From NCBI RefSeq assembly GCF_052050035.1, contig NZ_CP189882.1, positions 1,736,001-1,800,000 of the forward strand: a DNA stretch of 64,000 bases, read 5' to 3'. This stretch comes from Symbiopectobacterium purcellii_A. Its GTDB lineage: Bacteria; Pseudomonadota; Gammaproteobacteria; Enterobacterales; Enterobacteriaceae. Shown one piece after another: positions 27,863 through 38,106 of the stretch. Position numbers and translations under genes: made by a program. Every line of letters starts with the position of its first letter. Within the stretch, counting starts at the first letter, position 1. The notes beneath the pieces were generated by a model that saw nothing but the letters and a program-made list of their open reading frames with translations, was not told where the DNA came from and made no database searches.

Positions 27863-28611
27863 CGTTCGCGAACCATCACGCGAAACGCTTCGCGCGGCGC
27901 TTCGGTGGAGATAATCGATTTGGTTTCCCGACTGCGGCCTAAACGCTCGGCGAGGCGCTGCAATGAAGGCTGTTTTTGCAGAAAGTCGCAGAAGTTAATC
28001 AGGGTTTGCAGCTCGGTTTTTATCAATTTTCCCGCGCTGAGATCCCATAATCGTCCGGCCGCTGTCTCGTTCTCTGCCAGAACGGCTTCCAGTTTGCCGG
28101 TCAGCGTTAGCCGCTGTTGTAATTCATCGAGCAGGATCTCTTTTTCGGCCTCCATCAATTGATGGTGCAAGGAGACCGTTTGCAAAGAGAGGCTCATTTT
28201 CCAGCGCTGCAAGAACAAGGCATGGAAGGCGTTGCTAAACCGCTGTCCAAGCGTCGGTTCTGTCTGTGCGATCAGCTTGTTGGCCTGAGAAAGAAAAGGC
28301 GAGTCCACCGTTTGCAGCGTATTAACGATACGTGGAATGCGTGACTGAAAGGTCAGATTGTCGACGGTCTGGGTATTTTGATAGCAGGTAAATTCCCGCT
28401 CCAGATCGGCGGGTGCCACGGTTGCACGCAGGCGCTGCTTGAGTGACGCTTTCCATTCGGGCAGATCGTGCAGCAGCGCCGCTTTCATTCTCGGGTGCTG
28501 TTCAAGAAAGACCGCAAGCTGCGGAGTTGCCAACAGCGCGAGAACCAGGTCGTCCAAGAGCTCGTTTTCGTCAATGGACAACAGCATTTCCAGCGATTCC
28601 AACGTCAACAT
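27863..28611 (-). pseudogene. viaA: ViaA, C-terminally truncated
   Basis: ViaA is the VWA-domain partner of the MoxR AAA+ ATPase RavA. The N-terminal ~249 residues are clear (MLTLESLEMLLSIDENELLD; GRLWDLSAGKL; RLAERLGRSRETKSI; EAFRVMVRE). At VRE the frame passes into IS30 and ends ~10 residues later. E. coli ViaA is 483 residues with the metal-binding VWA domain in the second half, so the functional domain is gone. It follows ravA with a 4-bp gap, as in the usual ravA-viaA operon. Confidence 0.95.
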
Positions 28612-28615
28612 TCGA

Positions 28616-30118
28616 TCAATCCTGTAACGAGAGCTGTATCTGTTCGTCGACCTGTTGCAGGCTGTCTTCTATTTTTGACAGCCAGTCGGCAGGGATGAAC
28701 AAACACGGCTGATGGTGGTGAAACAGACGTCGCTGCTCGCGCAGTTGTTGACGCAATTTCTCATATTCATCAGTAAGTTCTGTCGGTAGGGTACAGTCTT
28801 GTTTTTCAGGTAAAGAAAGAATGGTGGTCTGTAGGCTGATATCGCGCATCGCAAGATGAAGGTGGTCATCAACGTACATGTCGAGGTGCTGGGTAAACCC
28901 GATGCCATTGAGTTTTCCCCTGATTTCGCCTTCTCCGCCTTTTTGCAGCCATGACTGCAAGGCGTTTTTTTCTAACACGATATGTGTCACATCAATATTA
29001 TTCAGTACCAGTGGACGCTGTAACACCACGGTTAGCGTCTCTTTGTTCAGCGCCTCTGGCAGCAGGTAGTGGGCTTTACGGCTGAGGAATGCCCCCTGTT
29101 TTTCGACCGTTATCGCCTGCGACTCGCTCTGTTGCTGCTGATATTGCTGTCGTTTCACGTTTAATTGCTGCAAGAGGAACAGCAGAGCCTGTTGCTGATA
29201 GGCATGTGCGGTGATGAGTTGCTCGGTGTGCTGTTCCACCAGCGTTTGTGAATCCCTGTCATGCCACAGGCAATCTTTCAGCAAGATGATATCAAGCGGA
29301 ACAATGCTTTCACGGCCAGAGAATAACGCACAGGCTTGCAGCAGTCGCAGCGCTTTCTTCCAGCGTCGATCGGAAACGTACGGCGCATTGTCAGTGGTAT
29401 TCAACTGTTGGCGCAGTGCGTAAATCAGTTCAAAGCAGGTATCCGGAAAGGCGATGCGATCGATGGCGCTTTGCCATGCCTGATACTCTTCATCGCTGAC
29501 GCTCAGCGACAGCGGCACTGGGTTGTCGCGATCGTTGCCGGTATGCGTCAACAATGCGCGGAAGTTTTGTTTTTCCTGCACTTTATCCAGCCACAGGCGA
29601 ATAAGCATGCGGTCATAGAGTGCTTCTAAGCTGCTGTCTGATTCGGGCAGTTCGTTGGAGGCGGTAACCAGCAGCCGCATGGGAATGGTTTCTTCATGGC
29701 TGCCGTTGCGAAAGCGCCGTTCATTGATGGCTGTCAGCAGAGTATTGAGAATGGCCGGGCCCGCTTTCCAGATTTCATCCAGAAAGACGATTTCCGCCTC
29801 CGGCAAATAGCCGCCGGTAAGACGCTGATAACGCCCTTCATCTTTCAGCGCCTGAATCGACAGCGGGCCAAACACCTCTTCCGGAGTGGAGAAGCGTGTC
29901 ATCAGGTATTCGAAAGCACGGGCGCCACGAAACGCGAACTTCAGACGACGCGCGATCATGCTCTTGGCGATGCCCGGCTGCCCCAGCAAAAACACGCTTT
30001 CGCCGCTGAGCGCGGCGAGCAGGCACAGGCGAATAGTGTGCTGACGTTCATACAAGCCGTGTTCAAGGGCTTGGCTGAGGCGTGTAATACGATCGGCCAA
30101 AGAGGCTGATTGAAGCAT
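28616..30118 (-). CDS. ravA: MoxR-family AAA+ ATPase RavA
   Basis: RavA is a hexameric AAA+ ATPase linked in E. coli to lysine decarboxylase LdcI and to respiratory complexes. ATG 30118 (MLQSASLADRITRLSQALEH) gives 500 residues (E. coli 498); an upstream in-frame ATG adds 10 residues. Walker A GQPGIAKSM, Walker B IVFLDEIWK and sensor VTASNELPE are present. The C-terminal discontinuous domain with the LARA region (GGEGEIRGKLNGIGF) and the ending CLFIPADWLSKIEDSLQ are conserved. Its partner gene viaA, 4 bp downstream, is truncated, so the complex cannot form as in E. coli. kup is divergent upstream with a 310-bp gap. Confidence 0.95.
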   Translation of the reverse strand: MLQSASLADRITRLSQALEHGLYERQHTIRLCLLAALSGESVFLLGQPGIAKSMIARRLKFAFRGARAFEYLMTRFSTPEEVFGPLSIQALKDEGRYQRLTGGYLPEAEIVFLDEIWKAGPAILNTLLTAINERRFRNGSHEETIPMRLLVTASNELPESDSSLEALYDRMLIRLWLDKVQEKQNFRALLTHTGNDRDNPVPLSLSVSDEEYQAWQSAIDRIAFPDTCFELIYALRQQLNTTDNAPYVSDRRWKKALRLLQACALFSGRESIVPLDIILLKDCLWHDRDSQTLVEQHTEQLITAHAYQQQALLFLLQQLNVKRQQYQQQQSESQAITVEKQGAFLSRKAHYLLPEALNKETLTVVLQRPLVLNNIDVTHIVLEKNALQSWLQKGGEGEIRGKLNGIGFTQHLDMYVDDHLHLAMRDISLQTTILSLPEKQDCTLPTELTDEYEKLRQQLREQRRLFHHHQPCLFIPADWLSKIEDSLQQVDEQIQLSLQD

Positions 30119-30428
30119 AAGAGATCCGTTTTTACTCTGATGGGGCAAAACAGGGCGGCAAGCGATAAAGTCATCAACGATGATGCAATAATATACGGCA
30201 GATCACAGATTTTTTTAATCGTATCTGCATCGATTATTGCCATCTTTGGCTATGTTAATCAATAAACCAGTTTATTTCTGGATGTTTCGATACGGCGTGA
30301 AGGGATGGGTTTTTGCATGAATATATGCATACTGTGCGCTTTCGGGCTAAGTCTACGAAAAACGCGTTGCTCTGTACGCAGTGAAAACATCGGAAGTCGC
30401 AAAGTGAAAACAACAGAAGATAGGCGCT

Positions 30429-32297
30429 ATGAGCTCAGAGCATAAGCAATCGCTTCCTGCCATTACCTTGGCAGCTATTGGCGTGGTGTACGGGGATATC
30501 GGCACCAGCCCACTTTATACATTAAGGGAATGTCTTTCCGGACAGTTTGGGTTTGGCGTCGAGCAGCATTCAGTATTTGGTTTTCTCTCGCTGATCTTCT
30601 GGCTGCTGGTGCTGGTGGTGTCGCTCAAGTATCTCTCCTATGTGATGCGAGCTGACAACGCCGGAGAAGGGGGGATTTTGACCCTGATGTCACTGGCCGG
30701 ACGCCACACCAGCGATCGCATGACATCCATCGTGTTGAGCATGGGGCTGATTGGCGGCGGTTTTTTTTATGGGGAAGTGGTGATCACCCCGGCGATGTCG
30801 GTGCTTTCCGCCATGGAAGGGATTGAGATTGCTGCCCCCGAGTTAGATAGCTACATCGTGCCGCTGTCGGTGATTGTGCTGACCTTGCTGTTTGCCATTC
30901 AGAAACACGGCACCAGCAGCGTGGGTAAGCTGTTTGCGCCGGTGATGCTGATTTGGTTTTTGACGCTGGCGGTGCTGGGCGTGCGCAGTATCATGGACAC
31001 GCCGCAAGTGCTTCAGGCATTGAACCCGGTTTACGCCGTGCGTTTCTTTATAGAGTACAAGTTTATCTCTTTCTTCGCGCTGGGTGCTGTGGTGCTGGCG
31101 ATAACTGGGGTGGAGGCGCTCTACGCGGATATGGGGCACTTTGGTAAATTCCCTATTCGCTTGGCGTGGTTTACCGTGGTGTTGCCGTCATTGGTGCTCA
31201 ACTACTTTGGCCAGGGGGCGTTGCTGCTGCGTAACCCGGAAGCCATCAAAAACCCCTTCTTTTTGCTGGCTCCGGATTGGGCGTTGATTCCGCTGCTGAT
31301 CCTGGCAACGCTGGCGACTATCATCGCGTCTCAGGCCGTTATCTCCGGCGTCTTCTCGCTGACGCGCCAGGCGGTGCGTTTGGGGTATCTGCCGCCAATG
31401 CGTATTGTGCATACGTCAGACATGGAGTCCGGGCAGATTTATATTCCTGCGATAAACTGGCTGCTGTATACCGCGGTGGTGATTGTCATCGTCAGCTTCG
31501 AGCATTCTGGCAATCTGGCGGCGGCTTACGGTATTGCGGTGACCGGAACCATGGTGTTGACCAGCATTCTTTCTGCGACCGTGGCGGTAAAAAACTGGCA
31601 CTGGTACCGCTATTTGGTGTGGCTGCTGCTGGTGGCGATGTTGTTGATTGATATCCCGCTGTTTCTGGCCAACGTGGTCAAGATCCTTTCCGGCGGTTGG
31701 TTGCCGCTGGCGCTGGGATTAATCATGTTCACCATTATGACCACCTGGAAAAGCGAGCGTTTCCGGTTGCTGCGCCGTTTGCATGAGCATGGTAATTCAC
31801 TGGATGCGATGATTGTCTCACTCGAGAAAAACCAGCCGGTGCGTGTGCCGGGTACGGCGGTCTATCTCTCGCGCGCTACGCACGTCATCCCGTTTGCATT
31901 ACTGCATAATCTCAAGCACAACAAAGTGTTGCATGAAAGGGTAGTGCTGCTGACCATGCGCACCGAGGCGGTTCCCTATGTGCATAACGTGCAGCGCGTT
32001 ACGGTTGAGCAGCTTTCCCCCACCTTTTGGCGCGTGATTGCCAACTACGGCTGGCGGGAAACGCCCAACGTGGAAGAGGTGTTTCACCGCTGTTGGCAGG
32101 AGGGATTAGCTTGCCAAATGATGGAAACGTCGTTTTTCATGTCCAATGAGTCGCTGACCATGGGTAAACGACCCTGGTATCTGCGCGTGCGCGGCAAGGT
32201 GTTTATGATGCTGAGTCGTAATGCATTACGCGCGGCCGATCAGTTTGAGATACCGCCGAACCGGCTGATAGAGCTGGGGATTCAGGTAGAAATTTAG
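30429..32297 (+). CDS. kup: Low-affinity potassium/proton symporter Kup
   Basis: 622 residues, identical in length to E. coli Kup (TrkD), the constitutive K+ uptake system that also imports caesium. About 12 transmembrane segments occupy residues ~15-450, followed by a cytoplasmic C-terminal domain. Conserved motifs are VVYGDIGTSPLYTLRECLSG, GGGFFYGEVVITPAMSVLSA and ALYADMGHFG. The start ATG follows AGATAGGCGCT, a weak Shine-Dalgarno. The ravA-kup-rbsD order is as in E. coli. No lesion is seen and it is likely functional. Confidence 0.97.
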   Translation: MSSEHKQSLPAITLAAIGVVYGDIGTSPLYTLRECLSGQFGFGVEQHSVFGFLSLIFWLLVLVVSLKYLSYVMRADNAGEGGILTLMSLAGRHTSDRMTSIVLSMGLIGGGFFYGEVVITPAMSVLSAMEGIEIAAPELDSYIVPLSVIVLTLLFAIQKHGTSSVGKLFAPVMLIWFLTLAVLGVRSIMDTPQVLQALNPVYAVRFFIEYKFISFFALGAVVLAITGVEALYADMGHFGKFPIRLAWFTVVLPSLVLNYFGQGALLLRNPEAIKNPFFLLAPDWALIPLLILATLATIIASQAVISGVFSLTRQAVRLGYLPPMRIVHTSDMESGQIYIPAINWLLYTAVVIVIVSFEHSGNLAAAYGIAVTGTMVLTSILSATVAVKNWHWYRYLVWLLLVAMLLIDIPLFLANVVKILSGGWLPLALGLIMFTIMTTWKSERFRLLRRLHEHGNSLDAMIVSLEKNQPVRVPGTAVYLSRATHVIPFALLHNLKHNKVLHERVVLLTMRTEAVPYVHNVQRVTVEQLSPTFWRVIANYGWRETPNVEEVFHRCWQEGLACQMMETSFFMSNESLTMGKRPWYLRVRGKVFMMLSRNALRAADQFEIPPNRLIELGIQVEI

Positions 32298-32300
32298 TGT

Positions 32301-32331
32301 ATGACGCCCTCGAAACCGAGGGCGTCATTTT
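32301..32331 (+). terminator. kup terminator
   Basis: A 12-bp perfect stem ATGACGCCCTCG / CGAGGGCGTCAT with an AAAC-type loop lies 4 bp after the kup stop codon, followed by TTTT. It also separates kup from the convergent gene remnant. Confidence 0.88.
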
Positions 32332-32337
32332 GCGGGA

Positions 32338-32604
32338 TTATTTACCGTTCAATTTTAAGATTTCCCCTTCCTTCAGGGCAAACAGCTCATCATCACGGGT
32401 GGATACGCGGGCGCTGCCGTCCGGCATGCGATAAGCCCCTTCGGTGAAGCCGGAGCCGTTAAGGAACGGGGCAACGGCCTGCGGTTTGTTCTTCAGCGTG
32501 GCTTCGAGTGCCAGCAGTGCGTAAGGGTCGATGCTATCAATGGACGCATATTGATATTTGGCTGAGTTCATAAAGAAGCCGTTGTGCAGATTATTGCTAA
32601 CAAT
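32338..32604 (-). pseudogene. 3' remnant of an unidentified gene
   Basis: The last ~88 codons of a protein remain (FFMNSAKYQYASIDSIDPYA; PFLNGSGFTEGAYRMPDGSA; ends EGEILKLNGK), cut at its 5' side by an IS5-family element. Codon use is like the host genes. I do not recognise the family. E. coli has no gene at this place between kup and rbsD, so it may be a Sodalis-group gene or have arrived by rearrangement. Confidence 0.6.
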
Positions 32605-32724
32605 AAGCGTGTTGCTTAATAGTGAAATAAGGGTGTTTCGGTGATTGAAGTAAATTTTACGCTGTTCTGAGATGGAAATTCCAAAGACCGGCGCTAAGGA
32701 GTAAGAAGGTATCATCAATAAAGG

Positions 32725-32913
32725 GGCTTTGTTGAATAATTTAAGATACTGATTTATATAAGCATTATAAAATTTCAACGACTAATTTTTCCTCTCGGAA
32801 TGCTTTTTATTGTGCTAACTATTTGATTTGTCGTTCTAACAAAATACATTCTCTGTAAATGCATTCTAACTAAAGAAGATGTAAATCAAACGGTTAATTT
32901 ATTCAACAAAGCC
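32725..32913. repeat. 189-bp IS903-like MITE, copy m
   Basis: Target duplication CAATAAAGG (32716-32724 and 32914-32922), in the IS5-family transposase gene. One substitution in the right end (TTAATTTATTC for TTAAATTATTC). Confidence 0.95.
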
Positions 32914-32978
32914 CAATAAAGGGTCTACGATTCCGTAAAATTTGGGTCATGCAACCGAGGCGCTTGATACCCGCGATG

Positions 32979-34287
32979 GAGACTGTAAAATAATCTGTGT
33001 AAATGGCATTTTGAGGAAAACCTTCAAAGGATAACAAAATGCCTATCAGCAACGAACTTATTGACCAACTGCTTCAAGATTGTCACTCCCCTCAGGATCT
33101 GCTGGGTGAATCAGGCCTACTCAAGGTGCTGACTAAAAGACTGGCGGAACGGGTTCTTGAAGCTGAGATGGAGATGCACCTTGGGTATGCTAAGCATGAC
33201 CCGGCTGGTAATCATTCAGGCAACTCACGCAATGGCAAGACATCCAAGAGCGTACGTAGCCAAAATGGGGAGATCGAGCTCGATATTCCGCGCGACCGCA
33301 ACAGTACCTTCGAGCCGACACTGATCGGTAAGCACGAAAAACAGCTTAACGGCTTCGATGACCGCATTATTTCTCTCTATTCCAGAGGGTTATCAACCCG
33401 TGATATTCAGGCACACTTTAAAGAAGTCTACGGGGTCGATGTTTCCGCTGGCTTCATTTCTCAAGTGACCAATGCTGTGATGGATGAAGTTAAGCGCTGG
33501 CAGCAACGGCCGCTGGATGCGCTTTATCCCATTGTTTACCTTGACTGTATTGTTGTCAAAAGCCAGGACGGCGGAGCCGTGGCCAACAAGTCTGTTTATC
33601 TGGCCCTCGGCGTCAACGGCCAGGGCGAAAAAGAGCTGCTGGGGCTATGGATAGCCAAAACTGAGGGGGCCAAGTTCTGGTTATCTGTGATGACAGAACT
33701 GAAAAATCGTGGGCTAAAGGACATCTTCGTCGCCTGCTGCGATGGCCTGAAAGGCTTTCCTGATGCCATTGAAGCTGTTTACCCGCATACGCGGGTACAG
33801 CTCTGCATTGTGCATCAGGTGCGGAACTCGCTGCGCTACGTCGGCTGGAAAGAGCGTAAGGCCGTTGCTGCTGACCTGCGCACCATCTATAGTTCCGCAA
33901 CGCTAGAGGGCGCTGAAGAGGCCCTGGATGCCTTCGCGGCCAAATGGGATGAACAGTTCCCGACGATCAGCCCGTCGTGGAGAAATAATTGGGAACGTCT
34001 CATCGTCATTTTTGACTTTCCGCCGGAGATCCGCAAGGTTATCTACACCACCAACGCGATAGAGTCGTTAAATGCTTCATTGCGCAAGATAACGAAAACG
34101 CGACGAATATTTCCAACGGATGACTCGGTGATAAAATTACTCTATCTAGCCTTGCATAATATCTCTGCTAAATGGACCTTGCCAATCAGAGACTGGAAAC
34201 CTGCTATGAGCCAATTCATGTTGATGTATGGAGAACGAATCTCCGGTTAAGCAATGGAGCCATTTACACAAAATTCTTTACAGACTC
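32979..34287 (+). mobile_element. IS256-family element, complete (1309 bp)
   Basis: 8-bp duplication CCGCGATG at 32971-32978 and 34288-34295, within the IS5-family element. Ends as in the 14528 copy. Confidence 0.97.
33039..34250 (+). CDS. IS256-family transposase (intact)
   Basis: 403 residues with the same translation as the 14588 copy, including Asp (YLDCIVV), Asp (CCDGLKG) and Glu (NAIESLN). No lesion. Confidence 0.96.
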   Translation: MPISNELIDQLLQDCHSPQDLLGESGLLKVLTKRLAERVLEAEMEMHLGYAKHDPAGNHSGNSRNGKTSKSVRSQNGEIELDIPRDRNSTFEPTLIGKHEKQLNGFDDRIISLYSRGLSTRDIQAHFKEVYGVDVSAGFISQVTNAVMDEVKRWQQRPLDALYPIVYLDCIVVKSQDGGAVANKSVYLALGVNGQGEKELLGLWIAKTEGAKFWLSVMTELKNRGLKDIFVACCDGLKGFPDAIEAVYPHTRVQLCIVHQVRNSLRYVGWKERKAVAADLRTIYSSATLEGAEEALDAFAAKWDEQFPTISPSWRNNWERLIVIFDFPPEIRKVIYTTNAIESLNASLRKITKTRRIFPTDDSVIKLLYLALHNISAKWTLPIRDWKPAMSQFMLMYGERISG

Positions 34288-35159
34288 CCGCGATGGCGTG
34301 TTCAACTGTAATACGGATGCCCGAGATTATTTTATTTTCTTGTTTTTGTTCAGGCGATAAAGGTCTTTTTCGAGTTCCTTTTTTTGGGATTTGTGTATTA
34401 GGATGCTGTTTATCTATACCTTGAAAACCGGTATCTGCCCAGATGGTTACCTCAGGAGGAATATGGCGAATTATATCGACTTTATCGAGTAAGCGTTTAT
34501 CGTGACGGCGCCCATTTTTGCTCATGGGGATAAATCCAATTTGCCTTGTTTCGTCAGTCATAATAAGCCCTTTTCGAGTGGTCTGTCTTTTCTTTCCCGA
34601 ATACATTTTTTTTCGCCGACGCAGATTCTTAGGCTTTTGGACAGGTCGCTCTGTCCCATCAATAAAGACGTCTTTAACTCCAGGAAAGGCGCGAAAAAAT
34701 TCCTCAGCAGAGCTAATTTGACGAGCGGGCAAAACACATTCTCGCCCCAAGGTCATCTCTAAAACCGGCAATAATATTTTTACCCAGCGACATACCCGTG
34801 TTCTATCTAAACCAAAAAGAAGTGCTTGCAAATCATAGGTCGGATAACATTTTAAATACAATAAAATAAAAAGCAGTTTATCTAATGGGGTTGGGATAAA
34901 TCCTTTCTGCCCTGCACCCATCTGCCGCTCGTGATCTTTTCGATTCTTTTTCCGATAAATCAAATAACAAGCTGAAAATTCAGCGGCTAAATTTTTCAAT
35001 TCTTCGACTGATAATCCAATGATTGCTTTACATAAACGATTATCTCGTAACAACCGCTCTTTGTTGATCATTTCAAACCTTTATTCTCTAAGTTAAACCT
35101 CTTTTTATTCTCAATAGCCTGACAAAAAATGCAAGTCTCTATTCAGCAACTAGTTTATT

Positions 35160-35798
35160 GACAGCATCTTTGGCAAAGATCAGAAATCATTCCTGCTGAC
35201 GGTGGTCGATAAAGCCGTCAAGCTGGTCATCATTCGCAAACTGCCCAACAAGCGAGCAGAGACAGTGGTAGCGGCCTTCAGGGACATCGTTGCCAATACC
35301 TTCTGCGAGTTTAAAACCGGCTTTGTTGAATAATTTAACCGTTTGATTTACATCTTCTTTAGTTAGAATGCATTTACAGAGAATGTATTTTGTTAGAACG
35401 ACAAATCAAATAGTTAGCACAATAAAAAGCATTCCGAGAGGAAAAATTAGTCGTTGAAATTTTATAATGCTTATATAAATCAGTATCTTAAATTATTCAA
35501 CAAAGCCTTTAAAACCCTGACTGCTGACAACGGTTCTGAATTTTCCCAGCACGGGGAAATTACAAAAGTCACGGGGGCACCGGTCTACTTTGCCCGGCCA
35601 TATCATTCCTGGGAACGCGGGTTGAATGAGCATACCAACGGGCTGATACGGCGTTTTTACCCGAAGGGAACGGACTTCAATTATGTCACCCATCGCAAGG
35701 TTGCAGCACTCGAACACCTGCTCAATACGCGAGGCCGAAAATCGCTGGGTTATCGTTCTCCAAATGAGGTATTTTTAACGCACTTACAGGCGGCATAA
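35160..35798 (+). pseudogene. IS30 transposase, C-terminal fragment, MITE-interrupted
   Basis: It encodes the last ~147 codons of the IS30 variant 1 transposase, from FGKDQKSFLLTVVDKAVK to the C-terminal THLQAA. The first catalytic Asp and the HTH region are missing. MITE n at 35319 splits it at EFKT. Confidence 0.9.
35319..35507. repeat. 189-bp IS903-like MITE, copy n
   Basis: Target duplication TTTAAAACC (35310-35318 and 35508-35516) in the IS30 fragment. Confidence 0.95.
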
Positions 35799-36391
35799 TG
35801 CCCTACCGTTTTGTTGCGTTTCGACTGGGAATGGGGCCGCGCGACCGCAACAGTACCTTCGAGCCGACACTGATCGGTAAGCACGAAAAGCAGCTTAAGG
35901 GCTTCGATGACCGCATTATTTCTCTCTATTCCAGAGGGCTATCAACCCGTGATATTCAGGCTCACTTTAAAGAAGTCTACTGGGTCGATGTTTCCGCTGG
36001 CTTCATTTCTCAAGTGACCAATGCCGTGATGGATGACGTTAAGCGCTGGCAGCAACGGCCGCTGGATGCGTTTTATCCCATTGTTTACCTTGACTGTATT
36101 GTGGTCAAAAGCCAGGACGGCGGAGCCGTGACCAACAAGTCTGTTTACTTGGCTCTAGGCATCAACGGCCAGGGCGAAAAAGAGCTGCTGGGGCTATGGA
36201 TAGCCAAAACCGAGGGGGCCAAGTTCTGGTTATCTGTAATGACAGAACTGAAAAATCGTGGGCTACAGGACATCTTCATCGCCTGCTTCAATGGCATCAG
36301 GTGCGGAACTCGCTGCGCTACGTCGGCTGGAAAGAGCGTAAAGCCGTTGCTGCTGACCTCCGTACTATCTATAGTTCCGCAACGCTAGAGG

Positions 36392-36580
36392 GGCTTTGTT
36401 GAATAATTTAACCGTTTGATTTACATCTTCTTTAGTTAGAATGCATTTACAGAGAATGTATTTTGTTAGAACGACAAATCAAATAGTTAGCACAATAAAA
36501 AGCATTCCGAGAGGAAAAATTAGTCGTTGAAATTTTATAATGCTTATATAAATCAGTATCTTAAATTATTCAACAAAGCC
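36392..36580. repeat. 189-bp IS903-like MITE, copy o
   Basis: Target duplication CGCTAGAGG (36383-36391 and 36581-36589) in the old IS256 copy. Confidence 0.95.
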
Positions 36581-36797
36581 CGCTAGAGGGCGCTGAAGAG
36601 GCCCTGGATGCCTTCGCGGACAAATGGGATGAGCAGTTCCCGACGATCAGCCCATCGTGGAGAAATAATTGGGAACGTCTCATCGTCATTTTTGATTTTC
36701 CGCCGGAGATCCGCAAGGTTATCTACACCACCAACGCGATAGAGTCGTTAAATGCTTCATTGCGCAAGATAACGAAAACGCGACGAATATTTCCAAC

Positions 36798-38106
36798 GAG
36801 TCTGTAAAGAATTTTGTGTAAATGGCTCCATTGCTTAACCGGAGATTCGTTCTCCATACATCAACATGAATTGGCTCATAGCAGGTTTCCAGTCTCTGAT
36901 TGGCAAGGTCCATTTAGCAGAGATATTATGCAAGGCTAGATAGAGTAATTTTATCACCGAGTCATCCGTTGGAAATATTCGTCGCGTTTTCGTTATCTTG
37001 CGCAATGAAGCATTTAACGACTCTATCGCGTTGGTGGTGTAGATAACCTTGCGGATCTCCGGCGGAAAGTCAAAAATGACGATGAGACGTTCCCAATTAT
37101 TTCTCCACGACGGGCTGATCGTCGGGAACTGTTCATCCCATTTGGCCGCGAAGGCATCCAGGGCCTCTTCAGCGCCCTCTAGCGTTGCGGAACTATAGAT
37201 GGTGCGCAGGTCAGCAGCAACGGCCTTACGCTCTTTCCAGCCGACGTAGCGCAGCGAGTTCCGCACCTGATGCACAATGCAGAGCTGTACCCGCGTATGC
37301 GGGTAAACAGCTTCAATGGCATCAGGAAAGCCTTTCAGGCCATCGCAGCAGGCGACGAAGATGTCCTTTAGCCCACGATTTTTCAGTTCTGTCATCACAG
37401 ATAACCAGAACTTGGCCCCCTCAGTTTTGGCTATCCATAGCCCCAGCAGCTCTTTTTCGCCCTGGCCGTTGACGCCGAGGGCCAGATAAACAGACTTGTT
37501 GGCCACGGCTCCGCCGTCCTGGCTTTTGACAACAATACAGTCAAGGTAAACAATGGGATAAAGCGCATCCAGCGGCCGTTGCTGCCAGCGCTTAACTTCA
37601 TCCATCACAGCATTGGTCACTTGAGAAATGAAGCCAGCGGAAACATCGACCCCGTAGACTTCTTTAAAGTGTGCCTGAATATCACGGGTTGATAACCCTC
37701 TGGAATAGAGAGAAATAATGCGGTCATCGAAGCCGTTAAGCTGTTTTTCGTGCTTACCGATCAGTGTCGGCTCGAAGGTACTGTTGCGGTCGCGCGGAAT
37801 ATCGAGCTCGATCTCCCCATTTTGGCTACGTACGCTCTTGGATGTCTTGCCATTGCGTGAGTTGCCTGAATGATTACCAGCCGGGTCATGCTTAGCATAC
37901 CCAAGGTGCATCTCCATCTCAGCTTCAAGAACCCGTTCCGCCAGTCTTTTAGTCAGCACCTTGAGTAGGCCTGATTCACCCAGCAGATCCTGAGGGGAGT
38001 GACAATCTTGAAGCAGTTGGTCAATAAGTTCGTTGCTGATAGGCATTTTGTTATCCTTTGAAGGTTTTCCTCAAAATGCCATTTACACAGATTATTTTAC
38101 AGTCTC
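36798..38106 (-). mobile_element. IS256-family element, complete (1309 bp)
   Basis: Inserted into an older IS256 copy in opposite orientation, with duplication TTTCCAAC at 36790-36797 and 38107-38114. Confidence 0.97.
36835..38046 (-). CDS. IS256-family transposase (intact)
   Basis: 403 residues, same translation as the other intact copies, full DDE set, start ATG 38046 after AAAGGATAACAAA. Confidence 0.96.
   Translation of the reverse strand: MPISNELIDQLLQDCHSPQDLLGESGLLKVLTKRLAERVLEAEMEMHLGYAKHDPAGNHSGNSRNGKTSKSVRSQNGEIELDIPRDRNSTFEPTLIGKHEKQLNGFDDRIISLYSRGLSTRDIQAHFKEVYGVDVSAGFISQVTNAVMDEVKRWQQRPLDALYPIVYLDCIVVKSQDGGAVANKSVYLALGVNGQGEKELLGLWIAKTEGAKFWLSVMTELKNRGLKDIFVACCDGLKGFPDAIEAVYPHTRVQLCIVHQVRNSLRYVGWKERKAVAADLRTIYSSATLEGAEEALDAFAAKWDEQFPTISPSWRNNWERLIVIFDFPPEIRKVIYTTNAIESLNASLRKITKTRRIFPTDDSVIKLLYLALHNISAKWTLPIRDWKPAMSQFMLMYGERISG

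Larger units (their letters stand above)
32657..35071 (-). pseudogene. IS5-family transposase, doubly interrupted
   Basis: Start MINKERLL at 35071. The frame is broken by IS256 after HAIAG and by the MITE near the C-terminus. Otherwise identical to the intact 299-residue copy at 60937. Confidence 0.92.
32605..35156 (-). mobile_element. IS5-family element carrying MITE and IS256
   Basis: It starts AAGCGTGTTGC at 32605 and ends ...CTAGTTT at 35156. Removing MITE m (198 bp) and IS256 (1317 bp) leaves exactly 1037 bp, so no other loss occurred. The flanks CAAT and ATTG do not match as a 3-bp duplication. The left is a host gene remnant and the right is IS30. Confidence 0.95.
35157..35836 (+). 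mobile_element. IS30-family (variant 1) 3' fragment with MITE
   Basis: It runs from the middle of the transposase gene (TTTGGCAAAGATCAGAAATC) to the terminal repeat ending GACTGGGAATGGGG at 35836. The 5' half is missing next to the IS5-family element. MITE n interrupts it. Confidence 0.92.
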
